A stretch of DNA of 64,000 nt, taken from NCBI RefSeq assembly GCF_007655135.1, contig NC_045134.1, forward strand, positions 15,520,982-15,584,981, read 5' to 3'. A program made the translations under genes and the position numbers. Below the pieces are notes generated by a model. It made no database searches and was not told the origin of the DNA. It saw nothing but the letters and a program-made list of their open reading frames with translations. Positions 47,701 to 59,286 of this stretch are shown piece by piece; within the stretch, counting starts at the first letter, position 1; every line of letters begins with the position of its first letter. This stretch comes from Punica granatum. Taxonomy: Eukaryota > Streptophyta > Magnoliopsida > Myrtales > Lythraceae.

Positions 47701-50700
47701 TTTTACCTGCTCCCTGAGACCAAAGTTTACACCTTCTCTTTACTGCAGCATCGTTCTCTTTTACTGTTTAATTTCTGGCATCTATTTTTCTTGAGTGATT
47801 CTGTTCCTCTTGGTAAGAGATGACGTAGGCTGATATGTGTCATGGAGTATAACATCAAGATGTTAGAATAGAGCATAAACCGTGAATATGTTTGCACATG
47901 TCAATTGGAAAATGGAAACGTCTTGTGCTATACTTTGACTATTGCTGGACCTTTTATACTCTTGCTTTCTGGGGATGACTCATATTATATATATATATGG
48001 TTTGGCTTTGGCAGTTTCTAACTATGTCTTGGAGGAGGAGGCTAGTGATTATGTTAACTCCGTAAATATTGAAGATAACTCAATCGATGAGTATGGTCAA
48101 GAAAACCTGCGTGATGAGTATAATCAGGAGAATCCAGTTGATGAGTACAATATTCCTGAGCAGCACCAGTATGAAGAGGTTGAGCCGGAACCTGTTTTGG
48201 AGAATGCTTATAAAGAGTGTAGATCTGTCCCTGTGCAAACTTTGAACACAGTGCCGGTAACCCAAGATGCCACTGCAGATGAGCCTGTGGAAGAGCCCAC
48301 GAAGAAAACTTATGCTTCTATTGTATGAAGCTCTTTCTTTCTCAGTGTGCAATTGTTCCTTCCGTTTCTCATCGTGCATCTGTGTTGCATGCGATTTTGT
48401 TTACAATACAGCAAAATTTTTCAACATAAATTTAATGGGGAAAATCAAATAGTCTCAAATTCCTAGGAAAATAAGCAGACAGAGAAATGCAGTTTAGGTA
48501 TCTTATATTGATTTGACAATGATTAATGGTTGTTCGCTGTGGACATTTTATGAATTCTTATGTTGATATCGTTGATCCTATGCAAGATGGTGATGATTAT
48601 CGAATTAAAATTTTTTATGGGGAAGGGGATCTGTCATTAGATTACTGGTCTTTAACTGGTTAATACTTGGATGTGGACTGTTATTGATTCATCTGAATGC
48701 TCCAGATATTCGAAACTGTACATATTTAAATAAGCTGGAGCCCATATTCCTTGCAAGGTTGTTGGTATCCTGCATGAGTAATTATGGTTATGATTTAGGG
48801 GATCTATGAATTTTACCTCAATTGTCATAGATGACGGTTTTAAAAACTCAGCAAGATACATGTTGGGTGGATTTTATGAAATAAGGATAATATTACCTAG
48901 TTGTTTGTGTAACTGTTTGCAATTTATTTTTGGCACTTTGGGCTGCTGCTTGATGCTGGACTGAAATCTGGTTGTGCTGTGACATTGCTAGTTGCGAGTT
49001 GCCAAAGGACCATTTGTATCAGCTGTCTCTTCTCAGCCATCTGTGAACAAGCAAGTCCCTGTGTCATCAGACTGGAGTTATGTGCCACAGCCTGGTGCAC
49101 AACAGTCTAACTCAGCAGCATTTGTCGAGCCTGAGCCTGTTGTTGAGGCAGCAGAAGATGGTTACATGGAAGATGAAGGTGATTGTCATTTTACAGAGTC
49201 TCTGCTTTCGATATGTTCATCACTTGATTAATTTAAATATATACGTGATTAAAATCCCTGCTAATTGCTACTTCCTGATATTGTTGCTTTATTTTACGTG
49301 CAACAATTTAATATCAATCATTATTGAAATGCGCCTATGCTTTGGTTTTATTAGGTTTTAGTGATGAGGCACTTCGTAGCGCTTATGTACTTAAATATTA
49401 ACTGGTTTCAGCTCCTTTTGTTGGCGGTTTTCCTCCCACCATTTTCTTATTCCTTTTCCATTTTACTATCTATCAGGAATCTTTAATATGTTGTTGAGGC
49501 ATTGAAATTTTTCAATAGTCAGAATTGATGTGGAATAATTTACAGTTACTTTTCATATTTCCATCATGAGTCCTGATTGTAGGAACTCTAAGCTGACTTC
49601 TTCATAATAAACAATTCGATCTTATCAGGACTATCAAAATCTGTCTACGTGAGAAATTTGCCATCAACAGTTGCTGAAGGTGAAATTGCTGAAGTATTCA
49701 AGAATTTTGGCAAAATAAGACCAGATGGTGTTGCTATCAAATTGCGGAAGGTAGTGCCCTGACTGATGTATGTATATATATATATATTTTTGGCTGGCCA
49801 GATGTGGACGCTCTATGATCCTAAAAACTTTTGTTCGTTGTATTTCAGGAAATTGGTGTCTGCTATGCTTTTGTTGAGTTTGAAGACATGGTTGGTGTGC
49901 ACAATGCAATAAAGGTATATAATTTTGACCCCTGCACTGGCTTCTTAATGGCTATTTTTTTTTGGTTGAAATGACACTAAGGTCTAACACAAAAAACATA
50001 GTTTCCTTGGTAATTGCATGCCCCCTTTCTGATATGCCTTATCCTGAGTGTCAGTGGAAGGCACTATGATGTTATGATTGTGTTCTTTTAAGTTTGACTT
50101 CCATTGCCTTGTCATTGTCTCTTGAGGCCATGGTTCTCTTCTCTAGGACCACTGGTCGTCTTGTTGGGTGCAGTAAGTAATGTTTGTGAATGTTGTTTCT
50201 CAGACCTGTGTTGCTCCTGCTATAGATGCCATTCTTTTGACATATAATCCAATGTGGTTTTTGCAATTGCCGATACCCCGAGATGTTCGAGTCATCTTCA
50301 TCTTTGTATCAATGAGGATGATGTCCTAGTGTTTTTATGTATTACTGGTAACTTGGACCATCTTCCTGGTGACAATTGTGCCTTAATATCTCATCTTTGG
50401 TTGCAAATATTTCTTGCACTGTGTGTTTATGTTAGGGCAGGTTCATTTTACTCTATATTGACTTGGCTTACCGCTGCTTGATAACCAGAATTCTCCAGTA
50501 CAGTTGGCTGGAAGGTCAGTTTACATTGAGGAGAGGCGGGCAAACAGCACGGGTGCTGCTAGGGGAGGAAGTACGTGCCAAAACCTTGTTTTCTTTACAT
50601 ACATTAATTTTTTTGAAAAACAAAAATTATAATGACTTCATAATGAACTGTTTCTGTTCCTGCTCCATGGTATGGGAAATGGCTTATTAGCAGCCACTAG

Positions 50701-51008
50701 AATTTGGCTTCTTTGTTGGACACGAGCTCCAATGAGAGACAGATGCTCATTTTAACTTCTCTCATGTTTATTGAGTTATTTTTGGTGTTAGAATTTTGCG
50801 AATCCTCTCTTCCACTGGTAAATGAGATGTTGGCTTTATCCAAATTGTCTTCCTTTTATCATCAGGGAGGGGAAGAGGCAGAGGCGGGTACCCTACAGAA
50901 GCCCAGAGGGGTCGTTTTGGTGCACAGAGCTTAAGCCGTGGAAGCAACCTTGACAGCACTGACTACAGCCGCTCAAGAGGCAATGGGTCCTATGTGCGCG
51001 GTTCCTGA
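44774..51008 (+). CDS. G3BP-like protein: NTF2 domain plus RRM (Ras-GAP SH3-binding protein family)
   Basis: Nine coding exons, all with GT-AG borders and consistent phase: 44774-44812, 44919-45053, 46103-46412, 48015-48322, 48992-49178, 49629-49750, 49849-49914, 50489-50570, 50866-51008; 463 codons. Residues ~14-128 are an NTF2-like domain (VGSYFVGQYYQVL, then FYTESS and EKGYFVLNDIF). Residues ~160-326 are an acidic, Gln/Glu-rich linker with repeats of the type DEYNQEN. Residues ~331-408 form an RRM with RNP2 VYVRNL (332-337) and RNP1 VCYAFVEF (371-378). The tail (410-463) is RG/RGG-rich. This is the domain order of plant G3BPs, cytosolic RNA-binding proteins of stress granules; some family members affect virus resistance and stomatal or stress responses. 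A CT-rich leader precedes the ATG. The gene looks intact, with a 1.6 kb third intron. Confidence 0.93.
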
Positions 51009-52624
51009 TAAAATGACCTGAAAACCCGAGAAGATCGTGTCGTTTGGGGCCTGGACCAAAAAAGTTCTCTTAGGTTGCCCGATAAGACAAGGGATTCTAG
51101 CATCTCTATTCTGTGTTTTGGGGTGATATCAGTGTTTGCTTCTTACTGAGGAGTTTTATTTTTGCCGAGGTGTGATTTCGAACTTGTTGGATCATCACAA
51201 GGTAAAAGCTTGTAGTGTTCTTTTTTGCCCTTAAGGTTGTGCTGAGCTCTCTCTTGGATCGTTCTTTTTTGTTTCTCAATTCAAGAGGGAAATATTTTTG
51301 CCATTCGAAGCCCTAAAGACTTGTGTAGTCGTTTTCAATTTGGAGCCCCCCATGCGTACATGGTCTTCCCTCTTCTCTTTGCATGTATGCTCATATGGGG
51401 CAAGGTCGCATGTTGGAGCATTGGTGAATGGCAATAAGTTGGTTCTGGTATTCGCGATACAAAGCTTGTATAGGTAGATAAGTTCTAATCATTTGAGTAA
51501 ATTAACAATGTCCCTTAAGAAATCGGTGATACATCAAATTTGATCTCAAAAAAATTTTACTTCAATTTTGATCTTGATTTATTAATTATATATCATATTG
51601 TCCCTTCCATCTATTTGTCGTTAAAAATTCAACGGGATCTTCTAATGGAAGGGGCAATAAGGTTAAGAACAAAATTGATGTAAAAAGAGTAAGAAATAAT
51701 ATCATATCAGATGTTTTCGTTACATATATTTAATCTGTCAAAATTCAATTTGATATAAAGAATCTTTTGAGGTCTGATTTGATGTAATATTTTGATTTGA
51801 TGTAATATTAATTTAACGAGGGTAAATTGTTAGCTTACTCGGTCATTTCTTGCGAGATTCAAGCGAACACGTCAAACTTCTCTCGCTAAAAAATGGATCC
51901 TCTCCTGGCTGTAATTATTATCGATGGTGAGAAAATACCATGCAGTTGAAACAGAAGGCTTTATTATACGGCGCTGTGCTTCCACGTGAATTCTCAGGTT
52001 GGTAATGTTGCTTTATTTTGGGCAAGTCTTTCCAACCTGAGAATTGATAAGCCTTATCAATTTCTTGGCTAGCACGGGCTGAAAAAATTGATAAGGTTCG
52101 TTGCCTCAGATATACACCGATCTTTGTGTATGGAGTTCCTGAACCTACTATGGCTAGCACAAAGCAAGCGTTAGCAGGGGTCAGGAGTTGCCGAGAATTT
52201 CCCTCCAATGCTCGATGTCAGAACTCGGTTGGAATTAGGAATAACCACTTTATGTACCGAGTTGGCATTTGTTATACGTTGCTCGTAAAATTGGTTGCGT
52301 GGGTGAGGGTCGGGGTGGGCCAAACCCCCCATGTTATCATAACGGACTTCATTGAGGCAGTTGAGCTCCTTCCACTGTCAACGGGCTTGGGCTTTCGGAC
52401 ACCTGTTGTGCGTGACGCGTCGGATCTCCTTCGTGGGCTTGACCTGCTCGTCGCCAAATTGGGTTCGTGATGGGCGATCCTTGTCACTGCTCAACAGTAA
52501 AGCTAAGAAGTAATGCAAGTCGAATTGCTTTCTCAAGCCAACCTTCGTTGTTGGCCCATTCATGATTCAACTGCGGCTTGGTAATTGCTATATCTTTTTG
52601 TTTCGATTGATAATAAAAGGTTGG
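51009..52624. other. Downstream flank of the G3BP-like gene
   Basis: The first ~250 bases probably contain the 3' UTR. From 51510 to 51830 the sequence is AT-rich, with weakly mirrored ends (TTAACAATGTCCCT / reverse TAACAATTTACCCTC) that might be an old MITE. Palindromes occur at 51990-52095. No gene recognised. Confidence 0.4.
51990..52095. repeat. Cluster of palindromes
   Basis: A perfect 13 bp inverted repeat ATTCTCAGGTTGG (51990-52002) pairs with CCAACCTGAGAAT (52032-52044). Overlapping its right arm is a 21-base palindrome AATTGATAAG-C-CTTATCAATT (52042-52062), and the same AATTGATAAG half-site recurs at 52086-52095. Confidence 0.75.
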
Positions 52625-52632
52625 CTTAAGCC

Positions 52633-54814
52633 CAGTGTTATCAGAACCGAACTGGAGAGCGAACCGACTGAGGCATGGGTTCATGGATTTATGGTTTCAA
52701 CCGGGAGTTCGATGGGTCGGACCACTTATTTAATTATAAAATACATAAATATTTATTATTTTAAGAAAATAATATAAAATACAATAAAATAAAATAGTAA
52801 TAAAATTTTAGATGCTGTAGCAGGGGAAGCAACTCCAGATTTGGCAAAACAACGAGCTTGAAAGCAGCTCCAAATTTGGAATCAGCTTTAGATTTGGCAA
52901 AAAGCCACAAAACAAGAAGCTTTGCTATTCTATATGGAGACCTTAGCAGCCAACAAGGATGGAGGTTTATGAAAGCTGCAGAATTTGGTTGACAACACCA
53001 AAGACTAAACTTCTGCAACACCAACAAGCCAGTGTCATCACGGAAAATAATTAATCAAATGAAAGCCATCACATTTAACAACACTGATTGCTTCAAACAA
53101 AAAAAAAACTTCAATAGAAAATAGAAAGCAAAACTACAGCAACGCAAAGACATCCTAAAAGAGCATAAATAATTGGCCACATTAAAGGGATCCAATAAAG
53201 TTCACAGGCTTGACAATCTTTAACAAACTGCAACTGATAATCAGAGCAATTACTTATCCACAAAAAGAAAGGGATAACTAGCGGCAAGCTTTCTCATATT
53301 TTAGCAAAAGCTAACTATCCCAAGTTCCATGATGAATAGGCAACCGCCAATATAGGTTGGAGGATAATCTCATAAAATTCACGAACCATAAAAGCACGAA
53401 GCATAAAAAGGATTTCTACAGCACATTAATAAACAAAATCAATGCTTTCTCAATCTTGTATTGCTCAATGCACCAAGATCACAGTTCAATATTATAATCT
53501 CCATGAAATCTATTTAAATGTGACCAGAATAGATAACGGAATATCAATTCCATAAACGAAAGTCTCCAGGGAAAAGTGAATCTCCAACGTTCTTCCTCAA
53601 TTTTTTCCTCATTTGCTTGCCAAAAAGACCAAAAAACAAAGACAGAAAAAGTAACTAAGGAATCTCCATTATCTGCCAACCTCTCTTATCTGACCATATA
53701 CAAAAGTTCAAAGCAGGAAATAATCCAACCAATACTGAATTAACTGTACCCTATCTCTGTTCCAGCACCACGAACCCCTTCACCAATAGTAAGATTCCTC
53801 TTCATTTGCCTAGGCATTGCTCCATCAACATATCCCCTCACACCTAGTGCATCAACCCTGCTGCATCAAAACTAGCTAACAGGATAACATGCGAAATTCA
53901 CCTGGCAAGAAGCATGGAATCAAAGTCAAACATATATAATTAAGTTAACTTCAGTTTAGTGAATCATAATCGAAAGTCGATAAAACACTCTAATGCCAAC
54001 AATTTCGTTTATATGCCAACCGTGACTAACGTTCCACACCATATTATCAGCAAAATCAACTAAGTTTCATATATTGTGGAATATATACACAAAATCAGCA
54101 ATACGAGACCGCATATTATCAGTAGAATCAACCAACCAATGTCGCAATTTGTCACCGCAACCACAAGCAAAGGAGAAGAGGGAGAGGAAGCTCGAACCAA
54201 AATGGGTCGACTCCGCCGCTTGATTCTCCAATAAGGGGTCGTCTCTGCTGCTCGAAGGAGAAGAATCAGAGGAGCGAAGAACTGATGAAGAACAGCAGGA
54301 AGAATCCCGAAGATAAATTGATGAAGAACGGAAGGAAGAAGATGACTAGGGTTTTCGCGATTCAACTCTGCAATTTCCGCTCGGGTCGAGGGGGTTTCGA
54401 AGGAGAAGAAGAATCAAAGGAGCGACCGGTCACTGACGGATTCAGAAATCTAAAGATGAGCTGAAGGAAGAGCTCTAATATGAAGATGAGCCGATGAAGA
54501 AGAACAGCAGAAAGAAGAGTCGAAGAGGAGCTCAGGAAGAAGACGACTAGGGTAGGATTTTCTATTTTTTCCAGATTCAATTCAACTCTGCATTCTGCAA
54601 TTTTCGCTCGGGTCGAATTCCGTTTAAAATTTTTGAGCCCATGAACCGGTCGGTTCCAATGGGTTCGATGGGTTCATCTAAAAACCGGTCGGTTTTTTGG
54701 GTTCACCGATTTTTTTATGCATTTTCGATTTTTAAGCGAACCAGACCGGTCGTAGGTTCGGTATCCGGTCCAACCGATCGAATCGGTCAGTCCTGTCCGG
54801 TTCTGATAACAATG
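52633..54814. mobile_element. Non-autonomous hAT-like DNA transposon
   Basis: Left end CAGTGTTATCAGAACCGAAC and reverse complement of the right end CATTGTTATCAGAACCGGAC form terminal inverted repeats. The flanking 8 bp are CTTAAGCC (52625-52632) and GTTAAGCA (54815-54822), sharing TTAAGC; 8 bp duplications and CAGTG-type ends fit hAT elements. The 2.18 kb interior has no transposase ORF. The subterminal regions are rich in ACCGG/CCGGT and GGTTC motifs, the kind of clustered short motifs that hAT transposases bind. The insertion is old, judging from the mismatches. Confidence 0.7.
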
Positions 54815-54822
54815 GTTAAGCA

Positions 54823-54975
54823 TGATAAAAGGTACGTACAAGAACAAAAAATTAACAATTACAAAGACAAGTATAAAGGCAGTGCAATGAGGCTGCAACA
54901 ACAATCACCAAGGATAAGCGCCCTCGAGCCAGCTTGAGGCGAGTCGAAAAACTACGAGGCTATTGGAAAACTTAG
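54823..54975. other. Short spacer
   Basis: No feature recognised between the hAT-like element and the next MITE. Confidence 0.4.
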
Positions 54976-55330
54976 TTTGCGTTTGGTTTCGGAGTAAAAT
55001 TATTACTCAACTTTACTCAACATTAAGAAAATAAAGATAAAATAATTGAGAGAATTTATTATTAAAAATTGATTGTAATAATTGATAAGAAAAAGTATGT
55101 GGGTGAATTTATTATAAAATTGAAGAAAAAGACAAAAAAATAATAAATATTCTGGAGAATTCACTATTAAAAATTAGTTATAATAATGGTTAAGAAAAAG
55201 TATGTGAGAAAATTTATTGTTAAATTAGAGAAATAAAAATATAATGATTTTGTTGTTGAATTGAAGGAAAAATATAACAGAGTGGAATGAAGTAGAGTAG
55301 AATTGTAATTTAAAAACCAAACAAAACGGT
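54976..55330. mobile_element. MITE, TTTGGTTTC-family (copy 3)
   Basis: Left end TTGCGTTTGGTTTCGGAGTA; right end reversed ACCGTTTTGTTTGGTTTTTA. The interior is AT-rich with two related blocks (GAATTTATTATTAAAAATTG-type and GAATTCACTATTAAAAATTA-type). No coding capacity. Confidence 0.6.
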
Positions 55331-55399
55331 ACGACTAGCGTGCCATCCAACCCGCATAAGTGTTAGCTTCCTAAATAGCATCGAAGCAAAGACACCATC

Positions 55400-55755
55400 C
55401 ACTCCTTTCCCAGAACAATGCGAATGTCCTCCACCAACCTGCCAGTGAGTGGATTAAAATGAGATGCACCGAAGATCAGATTACGGGCCACCTCGGAGTC
55501 CATCTCAACCACCAACTCCTGACTTTAAAGACCAAGCGTGTTCCAGCCTAATAAAGACCGCCCACAGCTCAGCCACGACAGAAGTTGCCCAACCCACATT
55601 GTGGAACCTGAGATTCATTGTCCTTTATCATCACGTAGCAAACCCAAACCCCTGCGTCCAGCAAGCCCGGGATTTCCTCGAGAGACACCACTGATGTTCA
55701 GTTTAACCCAGCCGGGAGTCGAGGCATGCCATTTAATCTATTTCAAAGTTCTCTC
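55400..55755 (-). pseudogene. LINE ORF2 fragment, RNase H domain
   Basis: Minus strand reads WHASTPGWVKLNISGVS, then RGNPGLAG, and, after a frameshift near 55630, a segment with ATSVVAELWAV and LVVEMDS. This is the C-terminal RNase H of plant L1-like LINEs. The first catalytic Asp (normally L-N-x-D-G) is Ser here, whereas the Glu of AELWAV and Asp of EMDS are kept. Premature stop and frameshift make it a pseudogene. Confidence 0.72.
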
Positions 55756-55756
55756 G

Positions 55757-56705
55757 ATTCTTAGTGATGCGATTCCCGCCAAGAATGACGAGACACGACA
55801 ACTAAAGGAACCCAGGGTCGTTCCACAATTAGATTTGATTGACAAACTTTCGACCCGTTGTTTACGACATAAATAAGAACTTTGGTATAATTGACCTCAA
55901 CCCGTTGTTTATTGCGAAACAATAACCTCGGTATAGGAAGACGCCACAAACAGAGGTGGAAAGTCGTTTGATAAGTCGATGATGAACGCCACGGAAATTT
56001 CCGATAAGTTCGAATTAGTTCTTCAAGAACCAAAGAGAATACTCTCACAATTTTCTGAATGTTCATTTTTTTTTTAAAAATTGACAAGATGAGTATATAT
56101 AGACCAAAACTAATTCCTAATCTGACAATGTCTCATCGTAAAGTAAGGAAAATAAAATCTAAAGTATCTATAGAGATATAACTTAATCTATAAATACATA
56201 AAATCTAAATATTTCTAGAATATCTCCATCATATTTGAACTTTAAACAAATATGATTATATCTTCTCTTGATCTTCAACAAATTCTAGAAACTTCGAGCA
56301 AATTGCATTATCATGGGTTAATCCTTTGCATCATAGACTTGGCTAGAATCTTCTAGAACTTGAATCATGTTAATGCATCTTTGTTGATCACGTGGTTCAT
56401 GTCCAATGGACCTCCACGAATTTTTCTTGAGCCCAAACCTCTTGAATCAGGCCGTTGAGTTCATCTTTAAACTTTTTTGCTCGTGCTCGCGTAACCGGTT
56501 CAATTGGAACTTGAATTGGATCCCTTGAAGTCGTGCTACGATTTGCATCACTTAGGGTTCTCAAAAAAGGCTCCTCGATCTGCTGAAAAGCAGCAGCAAC
56601 CTGCAGGATCGCCGACCGATCCATTATGTGTTCAGGTGAAATATCCCTCAAATAATTCCTTGTTGCGCTAAGACGACAACAGCCAACAGCCCACGCCAAA
56701 AACAC
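55757..56705 (-). mobile_element. Ty3/gypsy 3'-end fragment (copy 2 of an inverted pair), inserted in a LINE
   Basis: Minus strand: polyprotein end with PIEPVTRARAKKFKDELNG and LIQEVWAQ (about 56430-56515), followed by LTR-like sequence down to about 55757. It is the inverted counterpart of 15503-16285. It sits between the zf-RVT and RNase H parts of a LINE on the same strand. Exact insertion borders and a target duplication were not resolved. Confidence 0.65.
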
Positions 56706-56734
56706 CTGCTCAGCTACTTAAGACATGCCTGCAG

Positions 56735-57050
56735 CTCCTCCTTGACAGGTTAAACATTAGCCATTTTGAGAGGGACGGAGTGAAAAAAGGGCGTGTTGAG
56801 CTCCTATGGGATGATCTTCCGCCACACCTTCTTGGTGTTTATGCAGTCTCGCAGCGAATGGAGGACTGTCTTCTCCTAGCACCCACATCGGCTGCATAGA
56901 CCCGCACTCGAGATGTGTAAGGATGCTCTAAGAGCATTAGTCATCAAATTATTATGTGTCTTTAACCATAAAAGATTTCTAATGCGTTGAGAACCCTTCC
57001 ATTTCCAAATGAGCTTCCAAAGAGGGTCCGAAGCATCCCATTTGTTGAAT
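56735..57050 (-). pseudogene. LINE ORF2 fragment, zf-RVT (zinc-binding) domain
   Basis: On the minus strand this reads LWKLIWKWKGSQRIRNLLWL, then a TNALR segment, CSRCGC, TVLHSLRDC and a KKVWRKIIP-type end, with one stop after CGC. These are the ordered blocks of the zf-RVT domain that lies between RT and RNase H in plant L1 elements. Confidence 0.7.
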
Positions 57051-57310
57051 AATAAAAGTATTTACTAATAATAATTAATTATGATAACAATAATTACTAA
57101 AAACAAAATAAATAAAAATAGAAATGAAAATACCAACGGTAAAAGTCTGAGAGGATTGGAAGAATGAAAGGAAATGATCAAATACTGACCTTGGCGATAA
57201 TTATACTATATCAAATGAAAGCTAACTGTTGTTTGGTCAAAAGACCTCTTTTATAGCATGCTAATTTCACCAATTTGAAAGCAATTAAGACCAATTGGAC
57301 CAATCGATGG
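57051..57310. other. AT-rich spacer
   Basis: No feature recognised. It separates the minus-strand LINE pieces from the plus-strand LINE ORF1. Confidence 0.4.
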
Positions 57311-57380
57311 GCTCTCTCTCTCCCTCTCGCCCTGAAACCCCTAGCGCCTGACTCCTTCTCCTTCCCCTTCTCCTCTGATC

Positions 57381-57889
57381 ATGTCTACGGCCTCTCCCGA
57401 TACCTCTGATGTACTCCCAGCATCCAAGGAAGCTCATTCCCAGTCAAACCTCACAAAACTCGTGGGCCACATTGCTGGAGCCTATGAAAATATTTTCTGC
57501 CTCGAGAGAGGCCTTGAGGATGATGACTTTGATGACGATGTGGTCGAGGATATGGACTCCTCCCAGGAAGGCCAACTCTGTGTCCTCCTCACCAGAGAAG
57601 AGAAACAAAATTTGCAACAACCTTGGCGTTCTTCTCTCATCGTCAAATTGTTTGGAAAATCCTTTGAGCTCCAATATTTCACCCGGCGGATCAAGTCCTT
57701 GTGGAATCCTTCTAGGAATATGGAATGCGTTGATTTGGGCTATGGTTTCTTCCTTGTCACGTTCAACAATAGGTCTGATTTCTCAAAGGTTATCCGGGAT
57801 GGTCCTTGGTTTGTTGGCCGCCAATTCCTCACCATGCGCCTTTGGGAACCATGTTTCCGACCATCAAAGGCTACCTTCTCCGCGGTCAC
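57381..57889 (+). pseudogene. LINE ORF1 (DUF4283), truncated by an LTR insertion
   Basis: 169 codons remain. An acidic N-terminus (residues ~50-62 rich in Asp/Glu) is followed by the DUF4283 domain typical of plant L1 ORF1: LIVKLFGKSFELQYF, RIKSLWNP, GYGFFLVTF, VIRDGPWFVGRQFLTMRLW. After TFSAVTV (57889) the homology stops and LTR sequence starts at TGTGGGCAACC. A CT-rich leader (57310-57380) looks like the LINE 5' UTR. The 215-codon open frame continuing to 58028 is a chimera with the LTR. Confidence 0.82.
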
Positions 57890-59246
57890 TGTGGGCAACC
57901 GAATTTTAATCTCGTCGGGGCACGCGTGCGCGCGCCTATGCAACGCGGCTTGGGAGCATCCACCTTCCCGGGGACGCGCAATGGACGCACGTGAGAAGGA
58001 GTCGCCACTTACTGTTTACGACCCGTAGGTCGAGGGCCGTTGAGTCGCCTGGGTCTAGGGGTACAGGGTACACCTAAATACTAAGGCAATGGTCATACGG
58101 AACCGGAAATTCCGAATTCGGGGGTTCTATTACGTGCGGCCCTATATCTCGCACGCCCTTTTGGTACTCTAGTTTGCTAGGCTTGCCGTTTTGTTTATTT
58201 ACCGCGTGATTTAGGGTTGCACTTGACTCGTCCGTTTTGACACCGTAAAGTCGATGAATTGATCAAGTTGGGCCAAGAATCCGAAAGATGAGTAGGCTTG
58301 TGCGTCGAGGAATCGATTCACTATCTTAGCGTTACAATTCATCGAACCGTGATGGTCGATTCCCTGCGCGAACCGAGACTACGAGTATTCGAGCTTACTC
58401 ATCTCTTGGTAACAATAGACCAACTTGATCGATTCGACACTCAGACCTCTCACTCACCGATTGGGGATCCTTACAAATGAATGAGTGAATGTACAAACAA
58501 AATCCTCGCAATGTTCTCTCGAATAATTACAAAGTACAACTGAATAAGTAAATGGATCCTGATCGGTTTGCATTGGGCCGATATTCCACTCCGGCTCACC
58601 GTGTGTTTTGAATGACCGATAAATAAATTAAGGTAACGCGGGCTCAAAGAGCAGGGGGTCGGGTCCGATCGAGCCATCGGTCGGCAAGAGAACCGATTGA
58701 TTTCCGCTGTCACCGTTGGATCGATCGAGCTCCCGGGTGATATCTAAATACGTTTCACACATCCAATTCAAATCGCCTTCCACATAGGCCATACTCGGAG
58801 TGTGATGGTGACTCAAGGCTAGATCCCATTCTGCACTCGGGTTGCACGCACTCAGTGAGTTAGGAGGCGTTGGACCTCGTGTTCGGTGATTTGGGGTGTT
58901 GTACCCCGTGTATTACGTAACCTATGGGTTCGGACCCGAGCCGTGAAAAATCAGCAAAAGCAAATGGAAAATAGAAGAAAACTAATAAAACTGATGAAAA
59001 ACAGACAAAAACAGATAAATACAGACAACTACAGACAAGTTCTGTATTAGGCCAAATGTACGTGATTTAATCAGTTGTTAACCGGGGTTGATTAGCAAAC
59101 AATGTATCTAACCTAGGCAAACAAAGATGTGGGCTGGGATATGGTTCTATGTCAATTATGTGTGTTGGTTCGTTTTAGGATTCTATTTTATGGAGTGTCA
59201 CTGCGGTTTCACTGAATACACCAAACTTGTGTAACGTGTTAGCTCA

Positions 59247-59286
<40 letters not shown>

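Noticed and set aside
51510..51830. Possible MITE
   Set aside because: Only about 14 imperfectly mirrored end bases and no clear target duplication; too weak to list as an element.
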